Notes: generated from the sequence alone by a model not told the origin. A stretch of DNA of 64,000 bases from Tabrizicola soli (GCF_015999335.1 NZ_JAEACP010000006.1:1-64000); one strand, 5' to 3'. Counted from the stretch's first letter, positions 50,168-59,105 are shown. Numbers and translations are program-made.

Positions 50168-50940
50168 CCCCCGCATCCGCAACCTCCGCGCTCGAGATGC
50201 GCGACATCACCGTGCGCTTCGGCGGGATCGTCGCACTGAACGGGGTCAGCCTCACGCTCGGGGCCGGCAGCGTCCATGCGCTGATCGGGCCGAACGGGGC
50301 GGGAAAGACCACGCTGGTCAGCGTCCTGTCGGGCGAGCGCCGCCCCAATACCGGCACGGTGCGGATGAACGGCACCGACATCAGCACCCTCAGCGCGCTG
50401 CGCCGCGCCCGGCTGGGGCTGACCCGGACCTATCAGCTGACCGCGCTGTTCCAGGGCCTGACCCTGCGCGAGAACCTGCTCCTGAGCCTCGTCGCCCGCG
50501 ACCGGCCCGCGCTTTCGCCCGCCGACATCTTCCGCCGGCGCGACCGGACCCGCCATGCCGATGAGGTTGAAGACCTTCTCGACCGCTTCGCCCTGCGCGG
50601 CAAGGCAGGCGAGAAGCCGGCGGCGCTGTCGCATGGCGACCGCCGTCGGCTGGAGATCGCCATGGCGCTGGCCACCGGGCCCGAGGTGCTGCTTCTGGAC
50701 GAGCCGCTGGCCGGCCTGTCCACCGCCGACGCCGAGGCGCTGGTGCGGTCCATCGAGGAGGGGATCAAGGGGCGGATCCCGATCCTGCTGATCGAGCACG
50801 ACATGGACGCGGTCTTCTACCTGTCCGACGCGATCACCGTGATGGTCAACGGCACGGTCCTGGCCAGCGGCGCCCCCGAGGCGATCCGCGCCTCTCCCGA
50901 GGTCCAGGCGGCCTACCTCTCCGAGGAGGACGATTTCTGA
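50164..50940 (+). CDS. livG: Branched-chain-type ABC ATPase LivG
   Basis: A 258-residue ATPase. Walker A is GPNGAGKTT (about 40-48); TRTYQLTALFQGLTLRENL is the Q-loop region. The signature reads LSHGDRRRLEIAMAL rather than LSGG, a common LivG variant; Walker B is VLLLDEPLAGLS, and EHDMDAVF is the switch. The C-terminal AAYLSEEDDF resembles the usual LivG ending. The start overlaps the livM stop and the stop overlaps livF by one base. Confidence 0.94.
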   Translation: MTPASATSALEMRDITVRFGGIVALNGVSLTLGAGSVHALIGPNGAGKTTLVSVLSGERRPNTGTVRMNGTDISTLSALRRARLGLTRTYQLTALFQGLTLRENLLLSLVARDRPALSPADIFRRRDRTRHADEVEDLLDRFALRGKAGEKPAALSHGDRRRLEIAMALATGPEVLLLDEPLAGLSTADAEALVRSIEEGIKGRIPILLIEHDMDAVFYLSDAITVMVNGTVLASGAPEAIRASPEVQAAYLSEEDDF

Positions 50941-51641
50941 TGCTGATCTTCGACAAGGTCTCGGCCGGCTACGGGCAAAGCCCGGTCCTGTTCTCGCTGA
51001 ACCTCGACCTGCCCTCGGGGGCGGTCTCGACGCTTCTGGGCAAGAACGGCATGGGCAAGACGACGACGGTGCGCACGATATTCGGCCTGACCAGCCGCAT
51101 CACCGGCGACATCGTGCTGAACGGGCGGCGGATCAACGGACTGGCGCCGCACCAGATCGCGCGGATGGGCGTGGCCGTGGTGCCGGAGGGGCGGCAGGTC
51201 TTTCCCACCCTGACCGTGGTCGAGAACCTGATCGCCACCTCGCGCGACGAGACGGCGCGGGCGCGGTCGGCCGCGGTGCAGGCCATCTTCGAGATGTTTC
51301 CTCGGCTGGAGGAACGCAAGCGGTCCTACGCCAACCTCCTGTCCGGGGGCGAGCAGCAGATGCTCGCCATCGGCCGCGCGCTGATGACCCGGCCGCGGTT
51401 CCTGATCCTCGACGAGGCGACCGAGGGCCTTGCCCCCACCATCCGCCGCGAGATCTGGGCCGCGCTGCGCCGGCTGAAGGAGGAACACTACACGATCCTC
51501 GTGATCGACAAGAGCCTGAAGCCGCTGAGCAAGCTGGGCGACCGGCACAACATCATCCGCAAGGGCGAGCTGGCCTGGAGCGGCACCTCGGACGAGCTGA
51601 TGCGGCCCGACGGCGAGGCGATGCGCCTGCTGGGCGTCTGA
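50940..51641 (+). CDS. livF: Branched-chain-type ABC ATPase LivF
   Basis: A 233-residue ATPase with Walker A GKNGMGKTT (about 34-42), VPEGRQVFPTLTVVENL, signature LSGGEQQMLAIGRAL and Walker B FLILDEATEGLAP. The switch position reads VIDKSLKPL instead of the usual E-Q/H-N at this point, a feature seen in LivF proteins of aromatic-acid importers. It completes the LivHMGF set. A hairpin and the binding-protein gene follow. Confidence 0.93.
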   Translation: MLIFDKVSAGYGQSPVLFSLNLDLPSGAVSTLLGKNGMGKTTTVRTIFGLTSRITGDIVLNGRRINGLAPHQIARMGVAVVPEGRQVFPTLTVVENLIATSRDETARARSAAVQAIFEMFPRLEERKRSYANLLSGGEQQMLAIGRALMTRPRFLILDEATEGLAPTIRREIWAALRRLKEEHYTILVIDKSLKPLSKLGDRHNIIRKGELAWSGTSDELMRPDGEAMRLLGV

Positions 51642-51653
51642 GGTCGAAGAATT

Positions 51654-51681
51654 CCCGGTCCCGGCAGGTGCCGGGTCCGGG
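51654..51681 (+). repeat. Hairpin between livF and the binding-protein gene
   Basis: CCCGG-T-CCCGGC pairs with GCCGGG-T-CCGGG around the loop AGGT. It lies 12 bases after the livF stop without a U-tract, so it probably tunes mRNA rather than ending it. Confidence 0.6.
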
Positions 51682-51743
51682 CGCGCCGCCGGCGCATGCA
51701 GACCGGCTGCGATCGAACGAAGAAACCAAGAGGGAGATACACC

Positions 51744-52913
51744 ATGCGGAAGACACTTGCGACACTCGCGCTCGGCACGGCGCTGACCACGGGTTTCAGC
51801 GCGCAGGCCGAGACGGTCGATGTCGGGCTGATCCTGTCGCTTTCGGGCTCGGGCGCCGTGCTCGGCACCGAGATGCAGAAGGGCGCCGATCTGGCGCTGG
51901 AAATGTCGGGCGGCAAGCTCGGCGGGCTGGAGGGGCACTTCCTCTACGAGGACGACCAGCGCAAACCCGACGTGGGCAAGACCGCGGCCGAAAAACTCAT
52001 CCGCTCGGAGAAGGTCGATTTCGTCATCGGGCCGAGCTATTCCAACGTGATGATGGCGGTGCAGGCGCCGATCGTGCGGACCGGAACCATCCTGATCTCG
52101 CCCAACCCCGCGCCGGCCGAGCTGGCCGGGGCAAACTGCGATGCGAACTACTTTTCGATCCCGTTCCAGAACGACCAGCCCGCCGAGGCGCTCGGCCTGC
52201 ATATGAACGAGAAGGGCATCAAGAAGGTTTTCGTGGTCGTGCCCAACTATCAGGCCGGCAAGGACGTGGTCGAGGGCTTCAAGCGCACCTTCAAGGGCGA
52301 GATCGTCTCGGAAATCTACACGCCGCTGGAACAGAACGACTTCTCGGCCGAGATGACCGAGATCAAGACCGCCGATCCCGAGGCGGTGCTGGCCTTCATG
52401 CCGGGTGGGCTGGGGGTGCAGTTCGTCAAGCAGTACGACCAGGCCGGGCTGAAGCCGATGGCCGACCTCTACACCGTCTTCACCGTGTTCAACGGCGTCT
52501 CGCTCGATGCCATCGGCGCGGCGGCCGAGGGGGTCTATTCGGTGGACCAGTGGACCTATGACCTGGACAACCCCGCCAACAAGGAATTCGTCGCGGCCTA
52601 CAGCACGAAATACGGCACCCTGCCGTCGAACTTCGCCGCGATGGCCTTCGACGCGGTGCGCCTGATCGACGGTGCAATCACCGCGGCGGGCGGCGTCGAG
52701 GACAAGGAGGCGGTGCGCGCGGCGATGAAGGCGGCGAGCTTCCAGTCGGTGCGCGGCGACTTTGCCTTCAACACCAACCAGCATCCGATCCACGCGATGT
52801 ATATCGCCCGCGTCTCAAAGGACGAGGCCACCGGCGCGCTTGCCGTGCGCAACGAGGGGATGATCGTCGACAAGATGGCCGATTCCTACGCGGCGGAATG
52901 CACGCTGGAGTGA
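51744..52913 (+). CDS. Liv-type ABC substrate-binding protein
   Basis: A 389-residue periplasmic binding protein of the branched-chain/aromatic-acid family. The signal peptide is MRKTLATLALGTALTTGFSAQA and the mature start ETVDVGLILSLSGSGAVLG. DFVIGPSYSNVMMAVQAPI and ILISPNPAPAELAG line the first binding lobe; AMAFDAVRLIDGAI is conserved in the family. A Cys pair (GANCDANYF and AECTLE) may form a disulfide. The start at 51744 has AGGGAGA ahead. It would recognise the organic acid degraded by this regulon. A perfect GC hairpin follows the stop. Confidence 0.93.
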   Translation: MRKTLATLALGTALTTGFSAQAETVDVGLILSLSGSGAVLGTEMQKGADLALEMSGGKLGGLEGHFLYEDDQRKPDVGKTAAEKLIRSEKVDFVIGPSYSNVMMAVQAPIVRTGTILISPNPAPAELAGANCDANYFSIPFQNDQPAEALGLHMNEKGIKKVFVVVPNYQAGKDVVEGFKRTFKGEIVSEIYTPLEQNDFSAEMTEIKTADPEAVLAFMPGGLGVQFVKQYDQAGLKPMADLYTVFTVFNGVSLDAIGAAAEGVYSVDQWTYDLDNPANKEFVAAYSTKYGTLPSNFAAMAFDAVRLIDGAITAAGGVEDKEAVRAAMKAASFQSVRGDFAFNTNQHPIHAMYIARVSKDEATGALAVRNEGMIVDKMADSYAAECTLE

Positions 52914-52922
52914 TCGTCCGCC

Positions 52923-52950
52923 CCGGAGGCCGCCGCAATGCGGCCTCCGG
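52923..52950 (+). terminator. Strong hairpin ending the ligase/importer operon
   Basis: CCGGAGGCCGC and GCGGCCTCCGG form a perfect 11-bp stem with loop CGCAAT, 10 bases after the binding-protein stop. There is no T-run, so termination may need Rho. Confidence 0.7.
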
Positions 52951-53016
52951 CCGGCGACGCCACTGGATTGCGGCACCACGGCAGGGTAGGACTGCGGCAG
53001 ACCAGCGGGAAGGCCG

Positions 53017-53778
53017 ATGATGGATATCGCCGACAAGACCGAAGCCGGACGCGGCAAGCGCGGCCGCCCGAAGGGCCAGGCGACGCAAGGCGTCTACAGC
53101 AAGCTGCGCGGCGAAATCCTGACGCTGGAACTGAAGCCGGGCCAGTATCTCGAGGAAACCGCGCTGGAGAAGCGCTTCGGCGTCTCGCGCACGCCGATCC
53201 GCGAGGCCCTGATCCGGTTGCAGGCGGATCGCCTGGTGCGGTTCTCTCCCAACCGGGGCCACTATGTCGAGACGGTGAGCTTCAACGACGTGCCCCGCAT
53301 CCTCGAGGCGCTGGACCTGCAGCAGGGCGCGGTGCTGCAACTGGCGGCGGCGCGGCACGATGCGGCCGATCTGGCGGAACTGCGGAAGATCAACGAAGCC
53401 TATCGCGCGGCCGGCGAACGCGACGATCACAAGGCGATGGCGGAACTGAACCACGACTTCCACCTCGCCATCGCCGAGGCGGCGGGCAACTCCTTCCTGG
53501 CCGAATTCTACGGCACCATGCTGAATTTCAGCATCCGCCTGAGCTATCTCATGTTCCAGAGCGCGGCCCGGAACCGCGAGGATTTCGAGGGCTATTATAT
53601 GCGGGTCTATGAGGAACATGCCGAGATGATCGAGATGATCCGCAAGGGGGACGGCGCGGGGCTGCATGTACTCAGCCGCAAGCATACCCAGCTTTTCACC
53701 AGCCGGGCAGTACGTTTCATGTCCGAATGGGCCGAGATCGATTCGTTCGTGGCAAGCTTCGAACCCCTGCCGCAGTGA
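53017..53778 (+). CDS. GntR-family (FCD) regulator
   Basis: A 253-residue FCD-type GntR regulator. A basic N-terminal tail (RGKRGRPKGQA) precedes the winged helix: QYLEETALEKRFGVSRTPIREALIRLQADRLV. The helical FCD domain has the usual metal-ligand pattern, with Asp/His in ELNHDFHLAIAEAAGN and later His residues (EEHAEMI; LSRKHTQLF). It lies centrally among three transcription units that each carry ATACA-N3-TGTAT, a plausible GntR operator, so it is the best candidate for their common regulator. Two adjacent ATGs (53017, 53020) are possible. Confidence 0.92.
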   Translation: MMDIADKTEAGRGKRGRPKGQATQGVYSKLRGEILTLELKPGQYLEETALEKRFGVSRTPIREALIRLQADRLVRFSPNRGHYVETVSFNDVPRILEALDLQQGAVLQLAAARHDAADLAELRKINEAYRAAGERDDHKAMAELNHDFHLAIAEAAGNSFLAEFYGTMLNFSIRLSYLMFQSAARNREDFEGYYMRVYEEHAEMIEMIRKGDGAGLHVLSRKHTQLFTSRAVRFMSEWAEIDSFVASFEPLPQ

Positions 53779-53799
53779 TCCGGTCGGAATACGCGCGGG

Positions 53800-54693
53800 T
53801 CAGGTCCCCGGCGTGTCCGGGGCGACCAGCCCGGCGCAGGTTTCCGGATGCTCCAGCTGCATGAAATGGGTGGCCAGAGGCAGCTCGACCGCCGAGAAAC
53901 CGAAATCGCGCACCAGCGCGCGGCCGGCATCGAGCAGGACGTGCGCGTAGTGGATGCTCTCGTCGCCCAGCACCAGACGGACCGGGCAGTCGACCCGCCC
54001 GAGTCCGGGGCGCAGCGCCACGATCTCGTCGATGCGGAAGGTCGCGGCCTCGAACTCGGGCGGGCAGGACAGCTCCCACCCGCCCTGCGGCGCGGGGCGA
54101 AGCGTCGCCCGGGCCAGCCGCTCGAGGTCGGCGTCGGGGACGAGGCGGAACAGCGAGGACCGCCGCATCGAGGCGAACAGCGCGTCCGGCGTATCGAACT
54201 GCGCACGGCGGCGGCCGGCGCGCTCGCTGAGGTTCCTATGGTAGTCCAGGAAGACGGCGTGGGCCGGATCGTCGGCATTCGGCGGGACCGGGGGCTCGAA
54301 CAGGGTCAGCGACCGCCAGGGATAGGGGGTTTCGGCCTGTGTCAGCAGGCAGACGGCGGAACTCAGGGAATGGAACGCGCCATGCGCCGGTTTTTCGCCG
54401 AATGCCGTGTCGATGCCGCGCAGGATTTGCGGCAGGTCGGCGATGAACCGCCGCCAGTTCGATCCCGCGGCCGGGTGGCGGGGATTGCGGCCATGGTTGC
54501 GCATGTCGAAGGCCACCACCTCGAACCCCCGTGCCGTCAGGGCACCGGCGAACCGCGCGAACCCGTCGATGGCCAGCCCGTTGCCATGCGAGATGACGAC
54601 GCGCTCGGCGGCCGGAGGGCCCTGCCGGCGCAACAGGATCGTGGCGCCATCGTCCATCGTGGCCAGCGCCTCGGCGTGATCGTTATCCTGCAT
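53800..54693 (-). CDS. Alpha/beta hydrolase
   Basis: A 297-residue alpha/beta-hydrolase. The oxyanion region is VVISHGNGLAIDGFARFA, AFDMRNHGRNPRHP follows, and the nucleophile is probably S109 in GAFHSLSS, which departs from the usual G-x-S-x-G. The late His is in LPLATHFMQLEHPE. It stands convergent to the GntR gene and divergent from the Mo-hydroxylase operon, sharing the gap that holds operator C. It probably hydrolyses an ester, lactone or ring-opened intermediate of the same pathway. The start has GAGGGTGA before it. Confidence 0.88.
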   Translation of the reverse strand: MQDNDHAEALATMDDGATILLRRQGPPAAERVVISHGNGLAIDGFARFAGALTARGFEVVAFDMRNHGRNPRHPAAGSNWRRFIADLPQILRGIDTAFGEKPAHGAFHSLSSAVCLLTQAETPYPWRSLTLFEPPVPPNADDPAHAVFLDYHRNLSERAGRRRAQFDTPDALFASMRRSSLFRLVPDADLERLARATLRPAPQGGWELSCPPEFEAATFRIDEIVALRPGLGRVDCPVRLVLGDESIHYAHVLLDAGRALVRDFGFSAVELPLATHFMQLEHPETCAGLVAPDTPGT

Positions 54694-54770
54694 GGGTCAC
54701 CCTCGTTGCACTGCCGGCAGAGCCGCTGGATGCCCGCAAAACCGGGCCATTGACATTGGAAGTGATTTTT

Positions 54771-54783
54771 ATACAGGATGTAT
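54771..54783 (+). promoter_or_regulatory. Operator C, ATACA-N3-TGTAT, at the Mo-hydroxylase promoter
   Basis: The sequence ATACAGGATGTAT is flanked by TTTT and ATAAA. A TTGACA lies at 54750-54755 and TGTATA at 54779-54784 could be the -10 with TTGGAA (54756-54761) as -35, but the boxes are not certain. The site is 25 bases before the large-subunit ATG and also faces the divergent hydrolase gene. Confidence 0.74.
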
Positions 54784-54808
54784 ATAAATACAAGAGGGAG
54801 ATTCGCCC

Positions 54809-57796
54809 ATGGTGGGAGCCGCCGCTCACGCAGATGAGGACAAGTATGTCGGCAGGCGCATGTTGCGGGTCGAGGACCAGACCCTGCTGCGCGGCCGCGG
54901 CAAGTTCATGGACGACCTGCCCGTCGCCAAGGGCACGCTGCATGCCGCCTTCCTGCGCTCGCCCCATCCCCATGCGCGGATCGTCAGCATCGACGTCAGC
55001 GAGGCGCTGAAGCAGAAGGGCGTCAAGGCCGTGGTCACGGGCGAGGACATCCGTCCCTATACCAAGCCGCTGATCGTCGGCTTCGAGAACCCGATGGACT
55101 ATCGCGGCATCGCGCTGAACAAGGTGCGCTATGTCGGCGAGCCGGTGGCCGTGGTCTGCGCCACCGACCGCTACCGCGCCGAGGATGCGCTGAAATACAT
55201 CCGGGTCGAATACGAACCCCTCGCCGCTATCGTCGATCCGGTGGCAGCCTGCGCCGATGACGCGCCGGTGTTGCATGACGAGGTCGGCTCCAACCGCGTG
55301 TCGCGCCGGGTCTTCACCCATGGCGAGCCGGAAGCGGCCTTTGCCGCCTCGGACCGACAGACGGAAATCACCATCCGCTATCCGCGCAACTCCATCACCC
55401 CGATGGAGACCTACGGCATCGTCGCCGAATACCAGCCCGATACCGGCGGCTATGACGTCACCTCGAACTTCCAGGGGCCGTTCTCGGTCCATGCCGTGAT
55501 GGCCATCGCGCTGAAGGTGCCGGGGGCCAAGCTGCGCCACCGCAGCCCGCCCAATTCCGGCGGCAGCTTCGGCGCCAAGCTGACGATGTTCCCCTATATC
55601 GTGGTGCTGTCGGTCTGCGCCCGTCTGGCCGGCCGGCCGGTCAAGTGGATCGAGGACCGGCTGGAGCATCTCTCCTCCTCCTCGGTCGCGCCGAACCGGG
55701 TGACGCGCATCCGCGCCGCCTATGACGCGGACGGCACGATCAATGCGCTCCGGATGGAGCATTTCGACGATCACGGTGCCTATCTGCGCGCGCCGATGCC
55801 GGCGCCGATCTACCGGATGCACGGGCTCTCGACCAACTGCTACCGCATCCCGAATGTCGAGGTCATCAACAACATCTGCATGACCAACAAATGCCCGACC
55901 GGCGCGGTGCGCGGCTTCGGCGGCCCGCAACTCTATTTCGCCATCGAGCGGGTGATCGCGCAGGTGGCCAAGGACCTGGGGCGCGACCCGCTCGACCTGA
56001 TGCGGCAGAACCTGATCCAGGCCGACCAGTTTCCCTATCGGGCCCCCGCCGGCGCGCTGATCGATTCCGGCAACTACCAGCAGGTCGTCGCCGATACCGT
56101 CGATCAGGGCGGGCTCGAGGAGCTGAAGGCCCGCCGCGACGCCGCGCGCGCCGAGGGCAGGCTCTACGGCATCGGCTACGCCATGGCGGTGGAGCCCTCG
56201 CAGTCGAACATGGGCTACATCTCCACCCTCAAGACCAAGGAAGAGCGCGAGAAGGCCGGGCCCAAGGACGGCGCCGTCGCCTCCTGCACCATCAGCGTCG
56301 ATCCGCTCGGCTCGGTCAGCGTGGTCGGGGATTCGACGCCGCAGGGGCAGGGGCACCAGACCACCCTGGCGCAGATCGTCGCCGACGAGCTGGGCGTGCC
56401 CTTCGAGATGGTCACGGTCAACCTCGAGACCGACACCCAGAAGGACAACTGGTCGATCGCCGCCGGCAACTATTCCTGCCGCTTCTCGCCCGCCTCGACC
56501 AGCGCGGCCAAGACCGCGGCGGAACGTGTGCGCCGCAAGATGGCACTGATCGCCAGCCGGTTCATGAACGTCCCGCCCGAGGACCTGCTGTTCAAGGACG
56601 GCTGGATCGCGGCCCAGTCCAACCCCGAGAACCGGATGGAATTCCGCCGCGTCGGCGGCCTGGCGCACTGGTCGCCCTCCAGCCTGCCCGAGGGCATGGA
56701 TCCCGGCATCCGCGAGGTCGCCTACTGGAACGCGCCGGAACTGACGCCGACCACCGCCAAGGACGAGATCAACACCTCGCTCGCCTACGGCTTCGCCTTC
56801 GACTTCTGCGGGGTCGAGGTCGACCGCGACACCGGCGAATTGCGCATCGACCGCTACGTCACCGCGCATGACTGCGGCACGATCCTGAACCCCGGCCTTG
56901 CCGAGGGCCAGATCCGCGGCTCCTTCGCCTCGGCCCTGGGGGCGAGCCTTTATGAGGAATTCGTCTACAAGAGCGACGGCACCTTCCTGTCGGGCACCTT
57001 CGCCGACTACCTGATCGCCACCGCGCACGAGGCGATCGATCCGGTGATGGTCGATACCGTTGCCACGCCCTCGCCCTTCACCCGGCTGGGCGCCAAGGGG
57101 ATCGCCGAGGGCAACCAGTACACCACGCCGGTCTGCCTGGCGAATGCCGTGGCCGATGCGATCGGGCGGCAGGACATCACAGTTCCCCTGACGCCGGCGA
57201 AGGTCTTCGAATGGGTGAACGGCGAGGAAGAGCCCGCGCCCCAGGCCGCGGCGGAGGACGAGGCCGAGGACCTGATCGACTATTCCGGCGACGCGCTGCG
57301 CGGGCAGGGGTCGACCTTCGTTCCCGCCTCGGCCGAACAGGTCTGGCAGACGCTGATGGACCCGGCCGAGATGGCCGCCATCATCCCCGGCTGCAAGTCG
57401 CTGGACAAGCAGGCCGACGACCATTTCACCGGCGTGGTGTCGATGGGCGTCGGCCCGGTCAAGGGCACGTTCGAGGCCGACATCCGGCTGGAGAACCTGA
57501 AGAAGCCGCGCAGCGCCGACATCACCGGCTCGCTGATCGGCGCGCTCGGCACCTCGCGCGGTCGGGGGCGGGTCACGCTGGTCGAAGGCGAGGGCGGCGT
57601 CACGGTCAGCTACGAATATTCCATCCACCTCAGCGGCACCGTCGCCTCGGTCGGCGGGCGGCTTTTGTCGGGGGCGGCGCGGGCGCTCGTCAACCAGTTC
57701 TTCCGCGCCCTCGTCCGCCGTGCCGCACCCGAGGCGAAATCCGAAGGCGGGGGCCTGATGCGGCGGCTCCGCGCCCGTCTGGGAGGCAAGAAATGA
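54809..57796 (+). CDS. Molybdenum hydroxylase large subunit fused to a CoxG-like domain
   Basis: A 995-residue xanthine-dehydrogenase-family large subunit that binds the molybdenum cofactor and hydroxylates an aromatic or heteroaromatic carbon. Visible are RVEDQTLLRGRGKFMDDL at the N-terminus, the Moco contacts GGSFGAKLTMFPYIV and TGAVRGFGGPQLYFAIERV, QGQGHQTTLAQIVADELG, and the catalytic Glu in LGAKGIAEGNQYTTP (about residue 769). It lacks the AYRCSFR loop of true CO dehydrogenase. Residues about 825-975 form an SRPBCC/CoxG domain (FVPASAEQVWQTLMDPAEMAAIIPGCKSL in parts), normally a separate protein. The start has GGGAGA ahead; the stop overlaps the FAD-subunit start. Confidence 0.92.
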   Translation: MVGAAAHADEDKYVGRRMLRVEDQTLLRGRGKFMDDLPVAKGTLHAAFLRSPHPHARIVSIDVSEALKQKGVKAVVTGEDIRPYTKPLIVGFENPMDYRGIALNKVRYVGEPVAVVCATDRYRAEDALKYIRVEYEPLAAIVDPVAACADDAPVLHDEVGSNRVSRRVFTHGEPEAAFAASDRQTEITIRYPRNSITPMETYGIVAEYQPDTGGYDVTSNFQGPFSVHAVMAIALKVPGAKLRHRSPPNSGGSFGAKLTMFPYIVVLSVCARLAGRPVKWIEDRLEHLSSSSVAPNRVTRIRAAYDADGTINALRMEHFDDHGAYLRAPMPAPIYRMHGLSTNCYRIPNVEVINNICMTNKCPTGAVRGFGGPQLYFAIERVIAQVAKDLGRDPLDLMRQNLIQADQFPYRAPAGALIDSGNYQQVVADTVDQGGLEELKARRDAARAEGRLYGIGYAMAVEPSQSNMGYISTLKTKEEREKAGPKDGAVASCTISVDPLGSVSVVGDSTPQGQGHQTTLAQIVADELGVPFEMVTVNLETDTQKDNWSIAAGNYSCRFSPASTSAAKTAAERVRRKMALIASRFMNVPPEDLLFKDGWIAAQSNPENRMEFRRVGGLAHWSPSSLPEGMDPGIREVAYWNAPELTPTTAKDEINTSLAYGFAFDFCGVEVDRDTGELRIDRYVTAHDCGTILNPGLAEGQIRGSFASALGASLYEEFVYKSDGTFLSGTFADYLIATAHEAIDPVMVDTVATPSPFTRLGAKGIAEGNQYTTPVCLANAVADAIGRQDITVPLTPAKVFEWVNGEEEPAPQAAAEDEAEDLIDYSGDALRGQGSTFVPASAEQVWQTLMDPAEMAAIIPGCKSLDKQADDHFTGVVSMGVGPVKGTFEADIRLENLKKPRSADITGSLIGALGTSRGRGRVTLVEGEGGVTVSYEYSIHLSGTVASVGGRLLSGAARALVNQFFRALVRRAAPEAKSEGGGLMRRLRARLGGKK

Positions 57797-58611
57797 AACC
57801 CGCGCCCTTCGATCTCTGCATCGCCGAAACCGTCGAGGATGTGACCGGCGCCCTGGCCAGCCATGGCGAGACCGCGCGCGTCATCGCCGGCGGCCAGTCG
57901 CTGATGGCCATGCTCAACATGCGGCTGACCGAGCCGGACCTCCTCATCGACATCTCGCGCATTCCGGGGCTGGACCGGATCACGGTGGACCAGACCGGCG
58001 TGACCGTCGGCGCGACCGTCCGCCAGGCCGAGCTTGCGGCGCATGCCGAGGCGCGCGAGGCCGTGCCGCTCCTGGCCGAGGCGCTGTCGCATGTCGGGCA
58101 TATCCAGACCCGCAACCGCGGCACGGTCTGCGGCTCGCTGGCCCATGCCGACCCCAGCGCGGAACTGCCGCTGATGCTGGTCCTGCTGGGGGGCAGCGTG
58201 ACGCTGGCCTCGGCGCAGGGCCGCCGCACCGTCGCGGCCGAGGATTTCCTGACCGGCACGCTGACGACGTCGCGCCGCCCCGACGAGATGATCGTCTCGG
58301 CGCATTTCCCGCGGCCGCCGGCCGGGGCGAAGACCGCCTTCCGCGAGATCGCCCGGCGGCACGGCGACTTTGCCATCGTCTCGCTGGCCTGCATCGCGCA
58401 GGGCCGCAACCTGCGGCTTGCCGTGGGCGGCGTGGCGGACGCGCCGGTCGCGGTCGATCTGGCGGATGTGTCGGCCGAGACGCTGCCGGCGCAACTCAAC
58501 GCGCTGGCCTGGCGGCTGCGCGGCTACGACGACATCCACGCGACGGCGCGCTACCGGCGCGAGATGATCCGGCGTCTGGGTCTGGACATGATCATGGAGG
58601 CGATGGCGTGA
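57793..58611 (+). CDS. Molybdenum hydroxylase FAD-binding (medium) subunit
   Basis: A 272-residue medium subunit of the CoxM/XdhB type. FAD contacts are visible in ARVIAGGQSLMAMLNMRL (about 28-45) and IQTRNRGTVCGSLAHADPSAELP (about 103-125, in parts). The C-terminal domain has REIARRHGDFAIVS. It passes electrons from the iron-sulfur subunit to an acceptor. The start overlaps the large-subunit stop (ATGA) and the stop overlaps the small-subunit GTG. Confidence 0.93.
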   Translation: MKPAPFDLCIAETVEDVTGALASHGETARVIAGGQSLMAMLNMRLTEPDLLIDISRIPGLDRITVDQTGVTVGATVRQAELAAHAEAREAVPLLAEALSHVGHIQTRNRGTVCGSLAHADPSAELPLMLVLLGGSVTLASAQGRRTVAAEDFLTGTLTTSRRPDEMIVSAHFPRPPAGAKTAFREIARRHGDFAIVSLACIAQGRNLRLAVGGVADAPVAVDLADVSAETLPAQLNALAWRLRGYDDIHATARYRREMIRRLGLDMIMEAMA

Positions 58612-59105
58612 AAATCCTCAAGGACGGCAGCAAGACCCAGGTGAGCTTCACCCTCAACGGCACCGAGGTCGACGGCTATGCCGAGCCGCGCACGCTGCTG
58701 AGCGACTTCCTGCGGCACGAGATCGGCGCCTCGGGCACCCATGTCGCCTGCGAGCATGGCGTCTGCGGCGCCTGCACGGTGGTGGTGGACGGCAAGGCGG
58801 TGCGGTCTTGCCTGATGCTGGCCGCGCAGGCCGAGGGCAAGGAAATCCGCACCATCGAGGGGCTGGCCGCCAGCGACGATTCCTTCAACAAGCTTCAGGA
58901 CGCGTTCCACAAGCGCTTTGCCCTGCAATGCGGCTTCTGCACGCCGGGCATCCTGATGACGCTGTCCTCGCTTCAGGACAGCGGCCGGCGCTATACCGAG
59001 CCCGAAATCCGCGAGGCGCTGAGCGGCAACATCTGCCGCTGCACCGGCTACCGCGAGATCGTCGACGCCGCGCTCGATGTGCTGGGAGACCGCGTTGTCG
59101 CCTGA
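58608..59105 (+). CDS. Molybdenum hydroxylase 2Fe-2S (small) subunit
   Basis: A 165-residue CoxS/XdhA-type small subunit with two [2Fe-2S] clusters. The plant-ferredoxin-like cluster is held by CEHGVCGACTVVVDG and the later Cys in VRSCLML; the C-terminal cluster is held by CGFCTPG and CRCTGYREI. All eight cysteines are present. It starts with GTG overlapping the previous stop (GTGA). Gene order large-medium-small differs from the medium-small-large order of CO dehydrogenase operons. Confidence 0.94.
   Translation: MKILKDGSKTQVSFTLNGTEVDGYAEPRTLLSDFLRHEIGASGTHVACEHGVCGACTVVVDGKAVRSCLMLAAQAEGKEIRTIEGLAASDDSFNKLQDAFHKRFALQCGFCTPGILMTLSSLQDSGRRYTEPEIREALSGNICRCTGYREIVDAALDVLGDRVVA

Noticed and set aside
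54683-57628. 981-residue minus-strand frame opposite the Mo-hydroxylase
   Set aside because: It is an antisense shadow; composition is biased to Arg, Gly, Asp and His, and no domain is visible.
54809-59105. Assignment as aerobic CO dehydrogenase
   Set aside because: The active-site loop lacks the AYRCSFR motif of form I enzymes and no coxDEF genes are present; a generic Mo-hydroxylase acting on an organic ring fits better.
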